NCBI GenBank assembly: GCA_038321775.1
Contig: JBBQFI010000001.1
Coordinates: forward strand, 482,583 to 546,582
Length of the DNA: 64,000 nucleotides
Source of the DNA: JBBQFI01 sp038321775
GTDB taxonomy: Bacteria; Verrucomicrobiota; Verrucomicrobiia; Chthoniobacterales; UBA10450
Direction of reading: 5' to 3'
Shown here: positions 18,437 through 26,499 of the stretch, piece by piece
Position numbering within the stretch: the stretch's first letter is position 1
Layout of the letters: each line of letters begins with the position of its first letter
The notes under the pieces: generated by a model
What the model saw: only the letters and a program-made list of their open reading frames with translations
What the model was told of the DNA's origin: nothing
The model's database searches: none
Made by a program: the position numbers and the translations under genes

Positions 18437-19150
18437 TCAGCGCGAGCGGCCCGCTTCAATCACAACTTTGTCGTCAATGATTTTGAGCGACGAGACGTCG
18501 TAGTCGCTCCGGTATTGGCTGATGTAAGGGTCCGCCCAGCTCCGAAGAGATCGAAACCCAAGGACCGAATTCAATAATCGCGAAGGCACTTGCACCCCGC
18601 GTGGCGAACGCACCGTAAATTGGATTTGGCTAAGATCGCCACTCGCTCCGGAGCGAACCTCGACGTCGGCATTCAGGTAGCGGCCGGAAAAGTTCATCTT
18701 CTTCGGAATCGGAATGCTCAAGGAAACGTGACCGACGCCGTTTTCAATTGTCACGTAGGCTTTTCCGCGGGATCGACGATTCGCGGCGATCATCTGATTG
18801 ATGTCGCCAGCGGTTAATTCGATCGAAGGTTTCGCCGCGGATTGATTCGGAACGGTGGTCGGATTTTGTGGATTGGTTTCCGTTGGTTCGGGCGCCGCTC
18901 GCTGCTCGTGCACGGCATTCTCGAAATTATCCCAACGTTGCAAAACCGCCTGCTGTTGCGCTTCGGACGTTTCGACCGGCGGAAGATTTCGTGGTTTCTC
19001 GGAAGTAAACGTGCGCAAACCAAAGTAACCGCCAGCGGCTAATGCGAAGACGAGAAAAATTAAGAGCGCAACCAGAATCAGGCAGCCTTTGCCCAGGCAG
19101 CAACCGAGTCCCGGCTGCGGTTGAGGTCGCGGTTCGTTTACGGTCGCCAT
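18437..19150 (-). CDS. Membrane-anchored hypothetical protein
   Basis: A 237-residue protein with a Cys/Gly-rich cytoplasmic start (GLGCCLGKGCL), a membrane helix at about residues 24-48, a disordered Pro/Gln-rich linker and a folded tail of about 130 residues (SIELTAGDINQMIAAN, VSLSIPIPKKM). It is probably anchored in the inner membrane with the folded part outside. No family is recognised. It abuts the convergent upstream gene with no gap and is followed 4 bases on by the HIT gene on the same strand, so the HIT gene and this one may be co-transcribed. Confidence 0.68.
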   Translation of the reverse strand: MATVNEPRPQPQPGLGCCLGKGCLILVALLIFLVFALAAGGYFGLRTFTSEKPRNLPPVETSEAQQQAVLQRWDNFENAVHEQRAAPEPTETNPQNPTTVPNQSAAKPSIELTAGDINQMIAANRRSRGKAYVTIENGVGHVSLSIPIPKKMNFSGRYLNADVEVRSGASGDLSQIQFTVRSPRGVQVPSRLLNSVLGFRSLRSWADPYISQYRSDYDVSSLKIIDDKVVIEAGRSR

Positions 19151-19154
19151 GGCA

Positions 19155-19670
19155 TTAGGAAGCCGTGTTCAGTTTGCTCTGCGCCGCGATGAATTTGTCA
19201 TAGAGACCGCGCAACGATTCCGAGAGCAAGCGCGTCCCGCTCATTACCGGCATGAAATTCGTGTCGCCACTCCAGCGCGGCACGATGTGCAAATGCAAAT
19301 GATCCGGCACGCCCGCCCCGGCGCACTCGCCAAGATTCAGACCAACGTTGAATCCCTGCGCCTTCATCACGACGCGCTGAAGCTTTTGCGCGTGCGTGGC
19401 AAGGTTCCACAACTCGATGACCTCGTTCTCGCCTAACGAGTCGAGCTCGGCGACCTTGCGATACGGCACGGCAAGAAGATGTCCCACTGCGTAGGGATAT
19501 CGATTCATCATGAGGAACGCGTTCTTGCGCCGCGTCAGGACAAGATGTTCTGCGTCGTCGTTTGCGCGAGCGGCGTCGGAAAGGAAATCGGGATTCGGCT
19601 TTTCCTTTTCAAAATATTCCACGCGCCACGGACACCAGAGGGTTTCAATTTCAGGTTTCGGAAAATCCAT
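19155..19670 (-). CDS. HIT family hydrolase
   Basis: A 171-residue protein. The histidine triad reads HLHLHIVPRW near residue 125, the H-phi-H-phi-H active site of nucleotide hydrolases/transferases. MNRYPYAVGHLLAVPYR is the preceding HIT strand and GECAGAGVPDHLH the phosphate loop. The N-terminal WCPWRVEYF and tail resemble Ap4A phosphorylase-like HIT proteins found near translation or repair genes. The substrate is a nucleotide derivative, not determinable further. Confidence 0.9.
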   Translation of the reverse strand: MDFPKPEIETLWCPWRVEYFEKEKPNPDFLSDAARANDDAEHLVLTRRKNAFLMMNRYPYAVGHLLAVPYRKVAELDSLGENEVIELWNLATHAQKLQRVVMKAQGFNVGLNLGECAGAGVPDHLHLHIVPRWSGDTNFMPVMSGTRLLSESLRGLYDKFIAAQSKLNTAS

Positions 19671-19771
19671 GGCAGCGAGGTTGCGAAACTAAAACCGCTC
19701 CAGCGAAAGTCGAGCAGCCATTTGCCCGGCCTGGTAGGCGCGACCGCCGGGCGCGCCGCGGCTCGAGGCTT

Positions 19772-19791
19772 GTCGTGAATTATATCACGAC
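19772..19791 (-). terminator. Hairpin at 3' end of the GT39-like gene
   Basis: A perfect 7-base inverted repeat (GTCGTGA / TCACGAC, 6-base loop) overlaps the stop codon of the gene at 19785-21266. There is no clear T run, so termination is only suggested. Confidence 0.3.
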
Positions 19792-21266
19792 CTCGTCAGG
19801 AAAACGTAGCGCGGAGTCTCTCGATCATTCTCACCCCAGGATCGAATGCGCGATGGAACCGCACCTTCCAGATCGTGCAACAAACGCGGCCGATCTTCTT
19901 CCGGCGCAATCACGGCATCGATTGTCCCAGCGTTCCAACGCTGCACTGCATCCTCGGGACTAACGAATCGCGGTCGATCAAGATAAAGCAGCAGGCCTTC
20001 ATCATCGCCATCAATCACGTCGTATTGCCACCCGTGTGCGTCGGCCTCTGTCCTCACGAGATGTCCAAAGCGCCCGAGCGCACCGCGATCGTGCTGAAAA
20101 GCATCGACGACTTTTACGCCTGCATAACTCGCGCAAAATATCACCGCGAAAATCACCGCGATGGCCGACCACCGCGTCGCGCGTGATTTCAATTTTTCCT
20201 GTGATGCGATCCGGTTGAAGAGCACGACAAGCAGCAAACAGAGGGGAGGAATAATCGGAAAAATCCGGTCGACGCGTTTCGATGGAATGAGCGACATGAC
20301 AATCAATCCGCCCATGCTCCAAACGAGCAGCCAGATTATTTCCGGCGACGCACTCTGCCACCATTGACGGAGTTTGGTTTTTTCCGCCGACCATTTCAGC
20401 ACAACCAGCGCAATCCCGAGAATGCTCCAGGGCGCGAATTTATGGAGAAGGTGCGGCAAATAAAAATAAATCGGCTGCGGCCGATGAACGGTTTCACCGA
20501 AGCGCCCAAGAAATTCACGCATTACAACGTCATGAAAAAAATGCGGTGCGAAAAGAATTCCGCCCACGACCCAAGGAATAAAAATCGCGAAGGAGCCGAA
20601 CCACGGAAGCCAGCCACACCACGCGCTCGCATTTGTCGGATGACGACGGCGACGCCATTCGAAAACAACGATGCCCGGCAACAAAAACGCGCAAACGATC
20701 GGGCCCTTGATCAGCATCGAAGCGGTCAGCAGCGCGAATGCGCGGACGCGATCGTGCATTCCCCACCCTTCGTTTTTGCGAATTCTGTCCCAGATTTGCC
20801 ACCCGAGCAGAAAGAGAACGAGCGCGAGCGGCATGTCGGTTCGCACGAGCGATGCCAGTCGCAGCGAAAGAAGATTCAAACCGAAAGCGCACATCGCGAT
20901 GAGACCCGCGATTTGTCCGTATGCTTTCCGCGCCGCGAGATAGAGAAACGCAAGCAGCGCGAGCGCGCACAAAATTGACGGAAGTCGCCACGCGGCCGCC
21001 CACGATTTTGTTCCAGCAAATAACGCCGCGGAAATCCAGCCAACCAACGGCGGTTTCGTCGCTGCGTGCTCGTTAGGCGTGCGCTGGTAAAACCAGTGCC
21101 CTTCTTTCACCATCTCGAAAGATGTGAACGCTTGCTTCGCCTGATCGTAATCATCAAGTCGCCATGGCAGATTGCCGATCGCGAAAAGAAAAACCGTCAG
21201 GCCAAAGACAATCCAAAGTGTTCTTCGGCTTTGCAGAAAACGTTCGCTGATGCTCGAGGCCGTCAT
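19785..21266 (-). CDS. ArnT/GT39-like membrane glycosyltransferase
   Basis: A 493-residue polytopic protein. The first outer loop reads LPWRLDDYDQAKQA with the acidic pair used by PMT/ArnT enzymes, followed by RTPNEHAATKPPLVGW, a typical ArnT segment. About ten helices precede a soluble C-terminal domain. It should transfer a sugar from a polyprenyl-phosphate carrier to lipid or protein at the outer face of the inner membrane. Its start overlaps the kynB stop by 4 bases, so it is coupled to kynB although a metabolic link is not obvious. Confidence 0.82.
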   Translation of the reverse strand: MTASSISERFLQSRRTLWIVFGLTVFLFAIGNLPWRLDDYDQAKQAFTSFEMVKEGHWFYQRTPNEHAATKPPLVGWISAALFAGTKSWAAAWRLPSILCALALLAFLYLAARKAYGQIAGLIAMCAFGLNLLSLRLASLVRTDMPLALVLFLLGWQIWDRIRKNEGWGMHDRVRAFALLTASMLIKGPIVCAFLLPGIVVFEWRRRRHPTNASAWCGWLPWFGSFAIFIPWVVGGILFAPHFFHDVVMREFLGRFGETVHRPQPIYFYLPHLLHKFAPWSILGIALVVLKWSAEKTKLRQWWQSASPEIIWLLVWSMGGLIVMSLIPSKRVDRIFPIIPPLCLLLVVLFNRIASQEKLKSRATRWSAIAVIFAVIFCASYAGVKVVDAFQHDRGALGRFGHLVRTEADAHGWQYDVIDGDDEGLLLYLDRPRFVSPEDAVQRWNAGTIDAVIAPEEDRPRLLHDLEGAVPSRIRSWGENDRETPRYVFLTRS

Positions 21267-21889
21267 TCGCGCCAGAGGATCGCGCGCACCGGTGCGGCAT
21301 CACCGCCAAGAATCTTCAACGGCAACGCCGCAAAATTGTATCGACCTTCTTCGACCTTGCTCAAGTCGAGCGATTCAACAATCGAGATTCCCGCTTCAGC
21401 CAGCGCGTGATGATTCGGAAGATCCTTGGAATCGATTGCATCGACCGACGGCACATCCAAACCGAGCAGCAGCACTCCCCTCCCCTGCAGCCACTGGACA
21501 ACATCGCGCGCGATTGTCGGAATGCTTTCCGGAAAACTTTTCGGATCAGCCCACGCACCGGTTTTCAAAAGCAATCGCGGTGTATCGGGCAACGCATCGC
21601 CGAAACGTTCGAGATCGCGAACATTGATCATTGAAGAATTTTCGACATCGACCACGAGCGCGGTCCCAAAAAATTTTCTCAGGTCCGCGCGTTCAATCGT
21701 CTCGCCTTTAGGATCGAAATGAAAAACCGCATCCGCATGCGTCCCGTTGTGCACGCCCATTTTGACCGCGCCCACATTCACCGCTGCGCCTTCCGCGATT
21801 TTCCAGTTCAACCCAAAATGAAATGGCGTGTCGCCCGGCCAAGGCGCCAGGTCGTTTGATAATGTGCGCGAGATGTCGATGATCTGCAT
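21263..21889 (-). CDS. kynB: Kynurenine formamidase (cyclase family)
   Basis: A 208-residue protein, normal length for KynB. The metal-binding motif HNGTHADAVFHF near residue 47 matches the HxGTHxDxxxH signature, and PWPGDTPF and GLDVPSVDAIDSKDLPNHHAL are typical of bacterial KynB. It hydrolyses N-formylkynurenine to kynurenine and formate, the second step of tryptophan breakdown. kynU (32813), kmo (36783) and an aminomuconate-semialdehyde-type dehydrogenase (22081, divergent) are nearby. Other metal-dependent cyclase-family amidases share the motif, but context strongly favours KynB. Confidence 0.9.
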   Translation of the reverse strand: MQIIDISRTLSNDLAPWPGDTPFHFGLNWKIAEGAAVNVGAVKMGVHNGTHADAVFHFDPKGETIERADLRKFFGTALVVDVENSSMINVRDLERFGDALPDTPRLLLKTGAWADPKSFPESIPTIARDVVQWLQGRGVLLLGLDVPSVDAIDSKDLPNHHALAEAGISIVESLDLSKVEEGRYNFAALPLKILGGDAAPVRAILWRE

Positions 21890-21911
21890 TTGCGACGTGT
21901 TTACTAAAGTT

Positions 21912-22000
21912 GGTGGATCGGCCGCTCCGTCGGGTGATGTTTAATTTCAGCGGCTTCGCCGCCATGCTTTACCATCGAGCAAGGGACTGCTCGATCCACC
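21912..22000. repeat. Short element with 9-base terminal inverted repeats
   Basis: In the kynB/dehydrogenase divergent gap, GGTGGATCG (21912-21920) pairs with CGATCCACC (21992-22000). Inside are two further hairpins, GCGGC/GCCGC (21950-21962) and ATCGAGCA/TGCTCGAT (21974-21995). The structure is like a REP or MITE-type element. The inner 8-base palindrome could alternatively be a regulator binding site for the divergent genes. Confidence 0.5.
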
Positions 22001-22080
22001 TTATCGATGCCTTGGCTTTGATTTTGAGTCCAGCACCGAGTTGGACGTACAGGTTCTCGCGAGCATAATATCGCAACCCT

Positions 22081-23538
22081 GTGGCAACTGAACCGATCCA
22101 GATTAGAAACTTCATCGGCGGCGAATTCGTCGGACCGGGTAGCGGCAAATATCTCGACAACATCGAGCCGGCGACGGGTCAGCCTTACTCGCAGGTAGCC
22201 GATAGCGATTTGCGCGATGTCGAGCTTGCCGTCGCTGCGGCCGAGAAAGCATTTCCCGGTTGGTCGCGCACTGCGACGGCGGAGCGTTCGCGCATTCTTT
22301 TGCGCATTGCCGATCTGATCGACCGCGACCTGGAAAAACTCGCGCGCGCCGAATCGATCGACACCGGCAAACCGATTGCGCTCGCGCGTTCGCTCGATAT
22401 TCCGCGCGCCTCCAGCAATTTTCGATTCTTCGCCACCGCGATTCTGCACACGGAAAACGAAGCGCACATCATGGACGGCGTCGCGTTCAACTACACGCTG
22501 CGCCAGCCGCGCGGCGTCGTCGGATTAATTTCGCCGTGGAATTTGCCGCTCTATTTATTGAGCTGGAAAATCGCGCCCGCCATCGCCGTCGGCAATACCG
22601 CCATCGCCAAACCGAGCGAGCTCACCCCCATGACCGCATATTTGCTCTGCGAAATTTGTCGCGAAGCCGGCTTGCCCGATGGCGTTCTCAACGTCGTGCA
22701 CGGAACCGGCGTGAACGTCGGTGCCCCGATCACGGAGCATGCGCAGATCGGCACGATCTCGTTCACCGGCGGAACGGTCACGGGCCGCAAAGTCGCCGAA
22801 GCGGGCGCGCCTCTTTTCAAAAAACTCTCGCTCGAACTCGGCGGCAAGAATCCCAACATCATTTTTGCCGACGCGGACGGCGACGCCGCGATTGCCGGAA
22901 GCGTCCGTTCTTCCTTCGCCAACCAGGGCCAGGTTTGTTTGTGCGGTTCGCGCGTGTTCGTCGAGCGGCCAGCTTATGAGGAATTCGTGGCGCGCTTCGT
23001 CGAGAAAGTGTCGAAGCTAAAACTCGGCGATCCGCTCGAAGAAAAAACGGACCAGGGCGCGATCGTTTCCCAGATGCAGCTCGATAAAGTGAAGTTTTAC
23101 GTCGACCTCGCGCAACAGGAAGGCGGCAAAATTGCCATCGGCGGCGTTTCGCCGGAGCCGCCTAACGAGCGTTGCCACGACGGTTACTTTTTCCCGCCAA
23201 CCGTCATCACCGGTCTCCCGGTCGCCTGCCGCACCAATCGCGAAGAAATCTTCGGACCGGTCGTTACCGTCACACCATTCGACACGGAAGAAGAAGTGAT
23301 TCGTTACGCCAACGACGTCGATTACGGACTTTCCTCGAGCGTCTGGACGCAAAACCTAAATCGCGCCCATCGCATCGCCGAAAAAATCCACACCGGCACC
23401 GTCTGGATAAACTGCTGGCTCGTGCGCGACCTGCGCGTCCCCTTCGGCGGCATGAAACAAAGCGGCGTCGGCCGCGAAGGCGGCGAAGAAGCGCTGCGCT
23501 TTTTCACCGAGCCGAAGAACGTTTGCATCGCGAAGTAG
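22081..23538 (+). CDS. Aldehyde dehydrogenase, ALDH8A1-like (2-aminomuconate semialdehyde type)
   Basis: A 485-residue NAD-dependent dehydrogenase starting at GTG 22081. SPWNLPLYLL carries the family's conserved Asn region, SLELGGKNP the general base Glu, and NQGQVCLCGSRV the catalytic Cys. Tracts such as ISPWNLPLYLLSWKIAPA, SSFANQGQVCL and TVWINCWLVRDLRVPFGGM recall the vertebrate ALDH8A1 and bacterial 2-hydroxymuconate/2-aminomuconate semialdehyde dehydrogenases. It should oxidise 2-aminomuconate 6-semialdehyde to 2-aminomuconate in the kynurenine-to-glutaryl route. The last 186 bases are duplicated at 24087-24272. The precise substrate is inferred from similarity and the kyn genes nearby. 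Confidence 0.87.
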   Translation: MATEPIQIRNFIGGEFVGPGSGKYLDNIEPATGQPYSQVADSDLRDVELAVAAAEKAFPGWSRTATAERSRILLRIADLIDRDLEKLARAESIDTGKPIALARSLDIPRASSNFRFFATAILHTENEAHIMDGVAFNYTLRQPRGVVGLISPWNLPLYLLSWKIAPAIAVGNTAIAKPSELTPMTAYLLCEICREAGLPDGVLNVVHGTGVNVGAPITEHAQIGTISFTGGTVTGRKVAEAGAPLFKKLSLELGGKNPNIIFADADGDAAIAGSVRSSFANQGQVCLCGSRVFVERPAYEEFVARFVEKVSKLKLGDPLEEKTDQGAIVSQMQLDKVKFYVDLAQQEGGKIAIGGVSPEPPNERCHDGYFFPPTVITGLPVACRTNREEIFGPVVTVTPFDTEEEVIRYANDVDYGLSSSVWTQNLNRAHRIAEKIHTGTVWINCWLVRDLRVPFGGMKQSGVGREGGEEALRFFTEPKNVCIAK

Positions 23539-23576
23539 GAGAGAAATAATTCGCCCCCCCGGCCCGTGTCGATTGA

Positions 23577-23864
23577 ATGCACGTCATAACAAGAAAACGG
23601 TTAAACGAATTCGCCGGAAAATATCCGGACACGGCATCGGCGCTTGCGCATTGGTATAGGATCCTGCAGAAGACTCGGTTCGCGGATTTCGTGCAGTTAC
23701 GGAAAACTTTTCCCTCCGCCGATCAGGTGGGGAAATTCACCGTTTTCAACATCGGCGGCAACAAAGTTCGACTGATCGCCGCGGTGCATTATAATAGAAA
23801 CAAGATCTATATCCGTTACGTGCTAACTCATCAGGAATACGACGCGGGTAAATGGAAGAGATAA
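23577..23864 (+). CDS. higB: Type II toxin, HigB family
   Basis: A 95-residue basic protein starting MHVITRKRLNEFA. DTASALAHWYRIL, FNIGGNKVRLIAAVHYNR and IYIRYVLTHQEYD are hallmarks of the HigB mRNA interferase family (RelE fold, ribosome-dependent mRNA cleavage). Arg, Lys and His residues in the C-terminal strand region are kept. The antitoxin gene follows after one base. The pair lies directly downstream of the dehydrogenase gene and upstream of a second copy of that gene's tail. Confidence 0.9.
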   Translation: MHVITRKRLNEFAGKYPDTASALAHWYRILQKTRFADFVQLRKTFPSADQVGKFTVFNIGGNKVRLIAAVHYNRNKIYIRYVLTHQEYDAGKWKR

Positions 23865-23865
23865 T

Positions 23866-24093
23866 ATGTCGATTACCGAACTCGAAAAAGTGGCAAAGGC
23901 GTGGCCGCCGATCTCTGGCGCGGTCCGCGTGCCTCATAGCGAAGACGATTACCAGGATCTCGTTCAATTGCTCGATCGAGTCACCGACGAAGTGGGCGAG
24001 GACGAAAACCATCCGCTGGCTTCGTTGATGGATGTGCTCGCCGTCCTCATCGAAAAATATGAAGACGAGCATGTGGCGGAGCTAACGGAGTGA
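23866..24093 (+). CDS. HigA-like antitoxin lacking its HTH domain
   Basis: A 75-residue acidic protein, MSITELEKVAKAW to EDEHVAELTE. It matches the N-terminal acidic domain seen in HigA antitoxins (ENHPLASLMDVLAVLIEKYEDEH), but the DNA-binding helix-turn-helix that normally follows is absent. The stop codon (24091-24093) lies at the left edge of the duplicated dehydrogenase tail, so the C-terminal half may have been replaced by that sequence. It could still bind the toxin but should not repress the operon through its own HTH. A naturally HTH-less antitoxin is the alternative. Confidence 0.78.
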   Translation: MSITELEKVAKAWPPISGAVRVPHSEDDYQDLVQLLDRVTDEVGEDENHPLASLMDVLAVLIEKYEDEHVAELTE

Positions 24094-24272
24094 ATCGCGC
24101 GCAGCGCGTCGCCGAAAAAATTCACACCGGCACCGTCTGGATAAACTGCTGGCTCGTGCGCGATCTGCGCGTTCCCTTCAGCGGCATGAAACAAAGCGGC
24201 GTCGGCCGCGAAGGCGGCGAAGAAGCGCTCCGTTTTTTCACCGAGCCGAAAAACGTCTGCATCGCGAAGTAG
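24087..24272 (+). pseudogene. Duplicated 3' fragment of the aldehyde dehydrogenase gene
   Basis: About 186 bases nearly identical to 23353-23538 encode NRAQRVAEKIHTGTVWINC through TEPKNVCIAK and the same stop codon. Differences are few and mostly silent; one changes FGG to FSG in the conserved tail. The copy has no catalytic domain and cannot be an enzyme. It starts at the antitoxin stop codon, so the toxin-antitoxin pair is flanked by direct repeats of the dehydrogenase 3' end. A short open frame after it (24298-24369, GTG start, 23 residues with a CPVC motif) may be a further relic. Confidence 0.85.
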
Positions 24273-24365
24273 AAATAGCCAGCCGAAGACGGATAGCGTG
24301 ATCCTTGTCGTTGCCAAAGACGGCGAGTGCCCGGTTTGTCCGGCACCGATCGATTTCTGGCGCGG

Positions 24366-24932
24366 CTAAGCGGCCCGGCCGAGCAGGAAACGTCTGCCAA
24401 CTCCCAATGCAATCAAGACGCCGCCAATCAACGGAAGTGTGCTACCTGCGTCCGGGGTTCCCTGGGGTGTACCACTAACTTGATAAACCCAATTCCCCTG
24501 AGGATCGCCAAAACCGTCGTACAACCTGCCAAGCGCTCCACCAGCGCCGGGTCCTTCGAGGTTATTGGAGAGCTGAAAATAGTCGTAATAGTAGGTGCTC
24601 GGATCGGCGGTGCCGACAATCCTAAAAGCCCATGTGTCCACCCCAAATACACCTCCATAAATGTAGTTCGGATCCATCTGGCTGTTAGCTGGGGTTAGCG
24701 GAAGGTTGTTGGGAGGGTAAGGAGACGTGTCGTTCGCGTGAATGTCGTTGAACGACCAGTTAACGAGCGTGTCATTGGAGAAAGTGATCCAGCTTCCATC
24801 GAGAGAATTATGACCATCTGTCGCAGTAAAGGTATAGGTTCCATCGAGAACAAAAGTTGCGCGCGCGATATTGCCTGTGAAGAGAGCAATTGCCGCGATT
24901 GAGAAGAACAAAGCAAATTTCAGGAGTTTCAT
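24366..24932 (-). CDS. Secreted protein with VPDSG-type CTERM sorting tail
   Basis: A 188-residue protein with a signal peptide (residues 1-25, ending IARA) and a middle beta-rich domain. The C-terminus has the three parts of an exosortase target: a short motif PDAGST near residue 162, a hydrophobic helix (LPLIGGVLIALGV) and a basic end (GRRFLLGRAA). The motif fits the VPDSG-CTERM class found in Verrucomicrobiota. It is the likely substrate for the exosortase at 12737-13708. The function of the middle domain is unknown. Confidence 0.78.
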   Translation of the reverse strand: MKLLKFALFFSIAAIALFTGNIARATFVLDGTYTFTATDGHNSLDGSWITFSNDTLVNWSFNDIHANDTSPYPPNNLPLTPANSQMDPNYIYGGVFGVDTWAFRIVGTADPSTYYYDYFQLSNNLEGPGAGGALGRLYDGFGDPQGNWVYQVSGTPQGTPDAGSTLPLIGGVLIALGVGRRFLLGRAA

Positions 24933-24990
24933 ATAGTAGCGTATTACAGTTTTTCGAGTCGGGAGATTAAGTGGATAATGGGAGGTCAGG

Positions 24991-25164
24991 TCAAGAAAAA
25001 AGGACGAAATTCAGCGGTTTTCCGTTAATACCATAGGGACCAATCTCGATTTGCTTCGGCGCAGGAATTCCGAAAGTTAAATCGACAGAGTCGACGGATT
25101 GGTCAGGAATTTTCGGACAAGAAGATTTGTATAAATCCGCACGATCTGCGGTAGAAGAATTAGT
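24991..25164 (-). pseudogene. Possible remnant of a C-terminal coding fragment
   Basis: The reverse strand from about 25164 to the TGA at 24991-24993 is open without any start codon and reads like protein (SVDLTFGIPAPKQIEIGP, then GINGKPLNF). Upstream two stops close the frame. It may be the degraded end of a lost gene; it may also be chance. This is the only content I see in the 254-base gap 24933-25186. Confidence 0.25.
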
Positions 25165-25186
25165 GAATTATTAAGATAAATAAGTC

Positions 25187-26347
25187 ATGAATGGAGTACG
25201 ACTACTGATCGGCACACGTAAAGGCGCATTTGTTCTCACATCGGATGCGAAGCGCAAAGACTGGAAGGTGGAGGGTCCGCATTTTGCGGGATGGGAAATT
25301 TATCACGTCAACGGTTCGCCGATTGATCCGAACCGGATTTACGCGTCGCAGACGAGCGCGTGGTTTGGACAAATCATTCAACGTTCGAGCGATGGCGGAA
25401 AAACTTGGGAAGCGCCGGGCGGCGGATTGGAGACGACACCGGACGGAATGCCGAAAGGCGAGAGCAATAAGTTCGTTTACGATGGCGTTCCCGGAACGCA
25501 CATGTGGTACGACGGGACGCAGCATCCGTGGGAATTCAAACGGGTCTGGCATCTCGAGCCTTCGTTAGGCGATCCGGATCATGTGTATGCGGGTGTGGAG
25601 GATGCGGCTTTGTTTGAATCGAAAGATGGCGGCACGTCGTGGAAAGAGTTGTCGGGATTGCGCAAGCACGATACGGGGCCGAAGTGGCAGCCGGGCGCGG
25701 GCGGAATGTGTCTGCATTCGATCCTGATCGATCCGAAAAATCCGAAGCGCATTTTCATCGCGATCTCGGCGGCGGGCGCGTTTCGCACCGATGATGGCGG
25801 CGAAACCTGGAAGCCGATCAATCACGGGTTGCACTCAACATATATTCCCGATCCGCATGCGGAGGTGGGGCATTGCGTGCATCGCATCGCGCTGCATCCG
25901 TCGCGGCCGGAGACGTTGTTCATGCAGAAACATTGGGACGTGATGCGGAGCGATGATGCGGGCGATTCGTGGCGCGAGGTGAGCGGGAACTTGCCAAGCG
26001 ATTTCGGTTTTCCGATCGATGTGCATGCGCACGAGCCGGAGACGATTTACGTGGTGCCGATCAAGAGCGATTCGCTGCATTATCCGCCTGACGGGAAACT
26101 GCGCGTGTATCGCAGTCGAACAGGCGGCAACGAATGGGAAGAACTGACGAAAGGTCTGCCGCAGCGCGACTGCTACGTGAATGTGTTGCGCGATGCGATG
26201 GCGGTGGATGCGCTCGATCAATGCGGCGTTTATTTTGGCACGACGGGCGGACAGGTTTACGGATCGAACGATGCGGGGGATTCGTGGAATGCGATCGTGC
26301 GCGATCTGCCGGCAGTGCTTTCGGTGGAAGCGCAAACGCTGGCCTAA
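25187..26347 (+). CDS. BNR/sialidase-like beta-propeller protein
   Basis: A 386-residue protein starting MNGVRLLIGTRKGAFVL. It contains several BNR (Asp-box) repeats of the form S-x-D-x-G-x-T-W: SSDGGKTWEAP, SKDGGTSWKEL, TDDGGETWKPI, SDDAGDSWREV and SNDAGDSWNAI. These make a beta-propeller of the kind seen in sialidases and in photosystem assembly factor Ycf48-like proteins. No signal peptide is visible, so it is probably cytoplasmic. An enzymatic role is not supported because the sialidase Arg triad is not evident. Confidence 0.8.
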   Translation: MNGVRLLIGTRKGAFVLTSDAKRKDWKVEGPHFAGWEIYHVNGSPIDPNRIYASQTSAWFGQIIQRSSDGGKTWEAPGGGLETTPDGMPKGESNKFVYDGVPGTHMWYDGTQHPWEFKRVWHLEPSLGDPDHVYAGVEDAALFESKDGGTSWKELSGLRKHDTGPKWQPGAGGMCLHSILIDPKNPKRIFIAISAAGAFRTDDGGETWKPINHGLHSTYIPDPHAEVGHCVHRIALHPSRPETLFMQKHWDVMRSDDAGDSWREVSGNLPSDFGFPIDVHAHEPETIYVVPIKSDSLHYPPDGKLRVYRSRTGGNEWEELTKGLPQRDCYVNVLRDAMAVDALDQCGVYFGTTGGQVYGSNDAGDSWNAIVRDLPAVLSVEAQTLA

Positions 26348-26350
26348 ATG

Positions 26351-26485
26351 AAACCCCAACGACCAAGCACGAAACCCCAGGGAAGCTCCAAGCCTCAAGC
26401 TTCAAAGCGGTATGATCGCGCCGCGTGTTTGGGGATTGATGATTGGGATTTGGAGTTTCCCTGGAGTTTGGGATTTGGGGTTTGG
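26351..26485. repeat. Long imperfect inverted repeat
   Basis: The gap between the BNR gene and the MoaD gene is filled by two G/T- and C/A-biased arms (about 26351-26410 and 26427-26485) that are largely complementary, for example AACCCCAGGGAAGCTCCAA against TTGGAGTTTCCCTGGAGTTT. It could form a large hairpin and block read-through, or be a mobile intergenic repeat. The base composition is unlike the genes around it. Confidence 0.6.
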
Positions 26486-26499
26486 TACTTTTTGCCCGT

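Noticed and set aside
20364..20978. 204-residue plus-strand frame opposite the GT39-like gene
   Set aside because: It is hydrophilic and Arg/Lys/Glu-rich, an antisense frame of a membrane protein gene.
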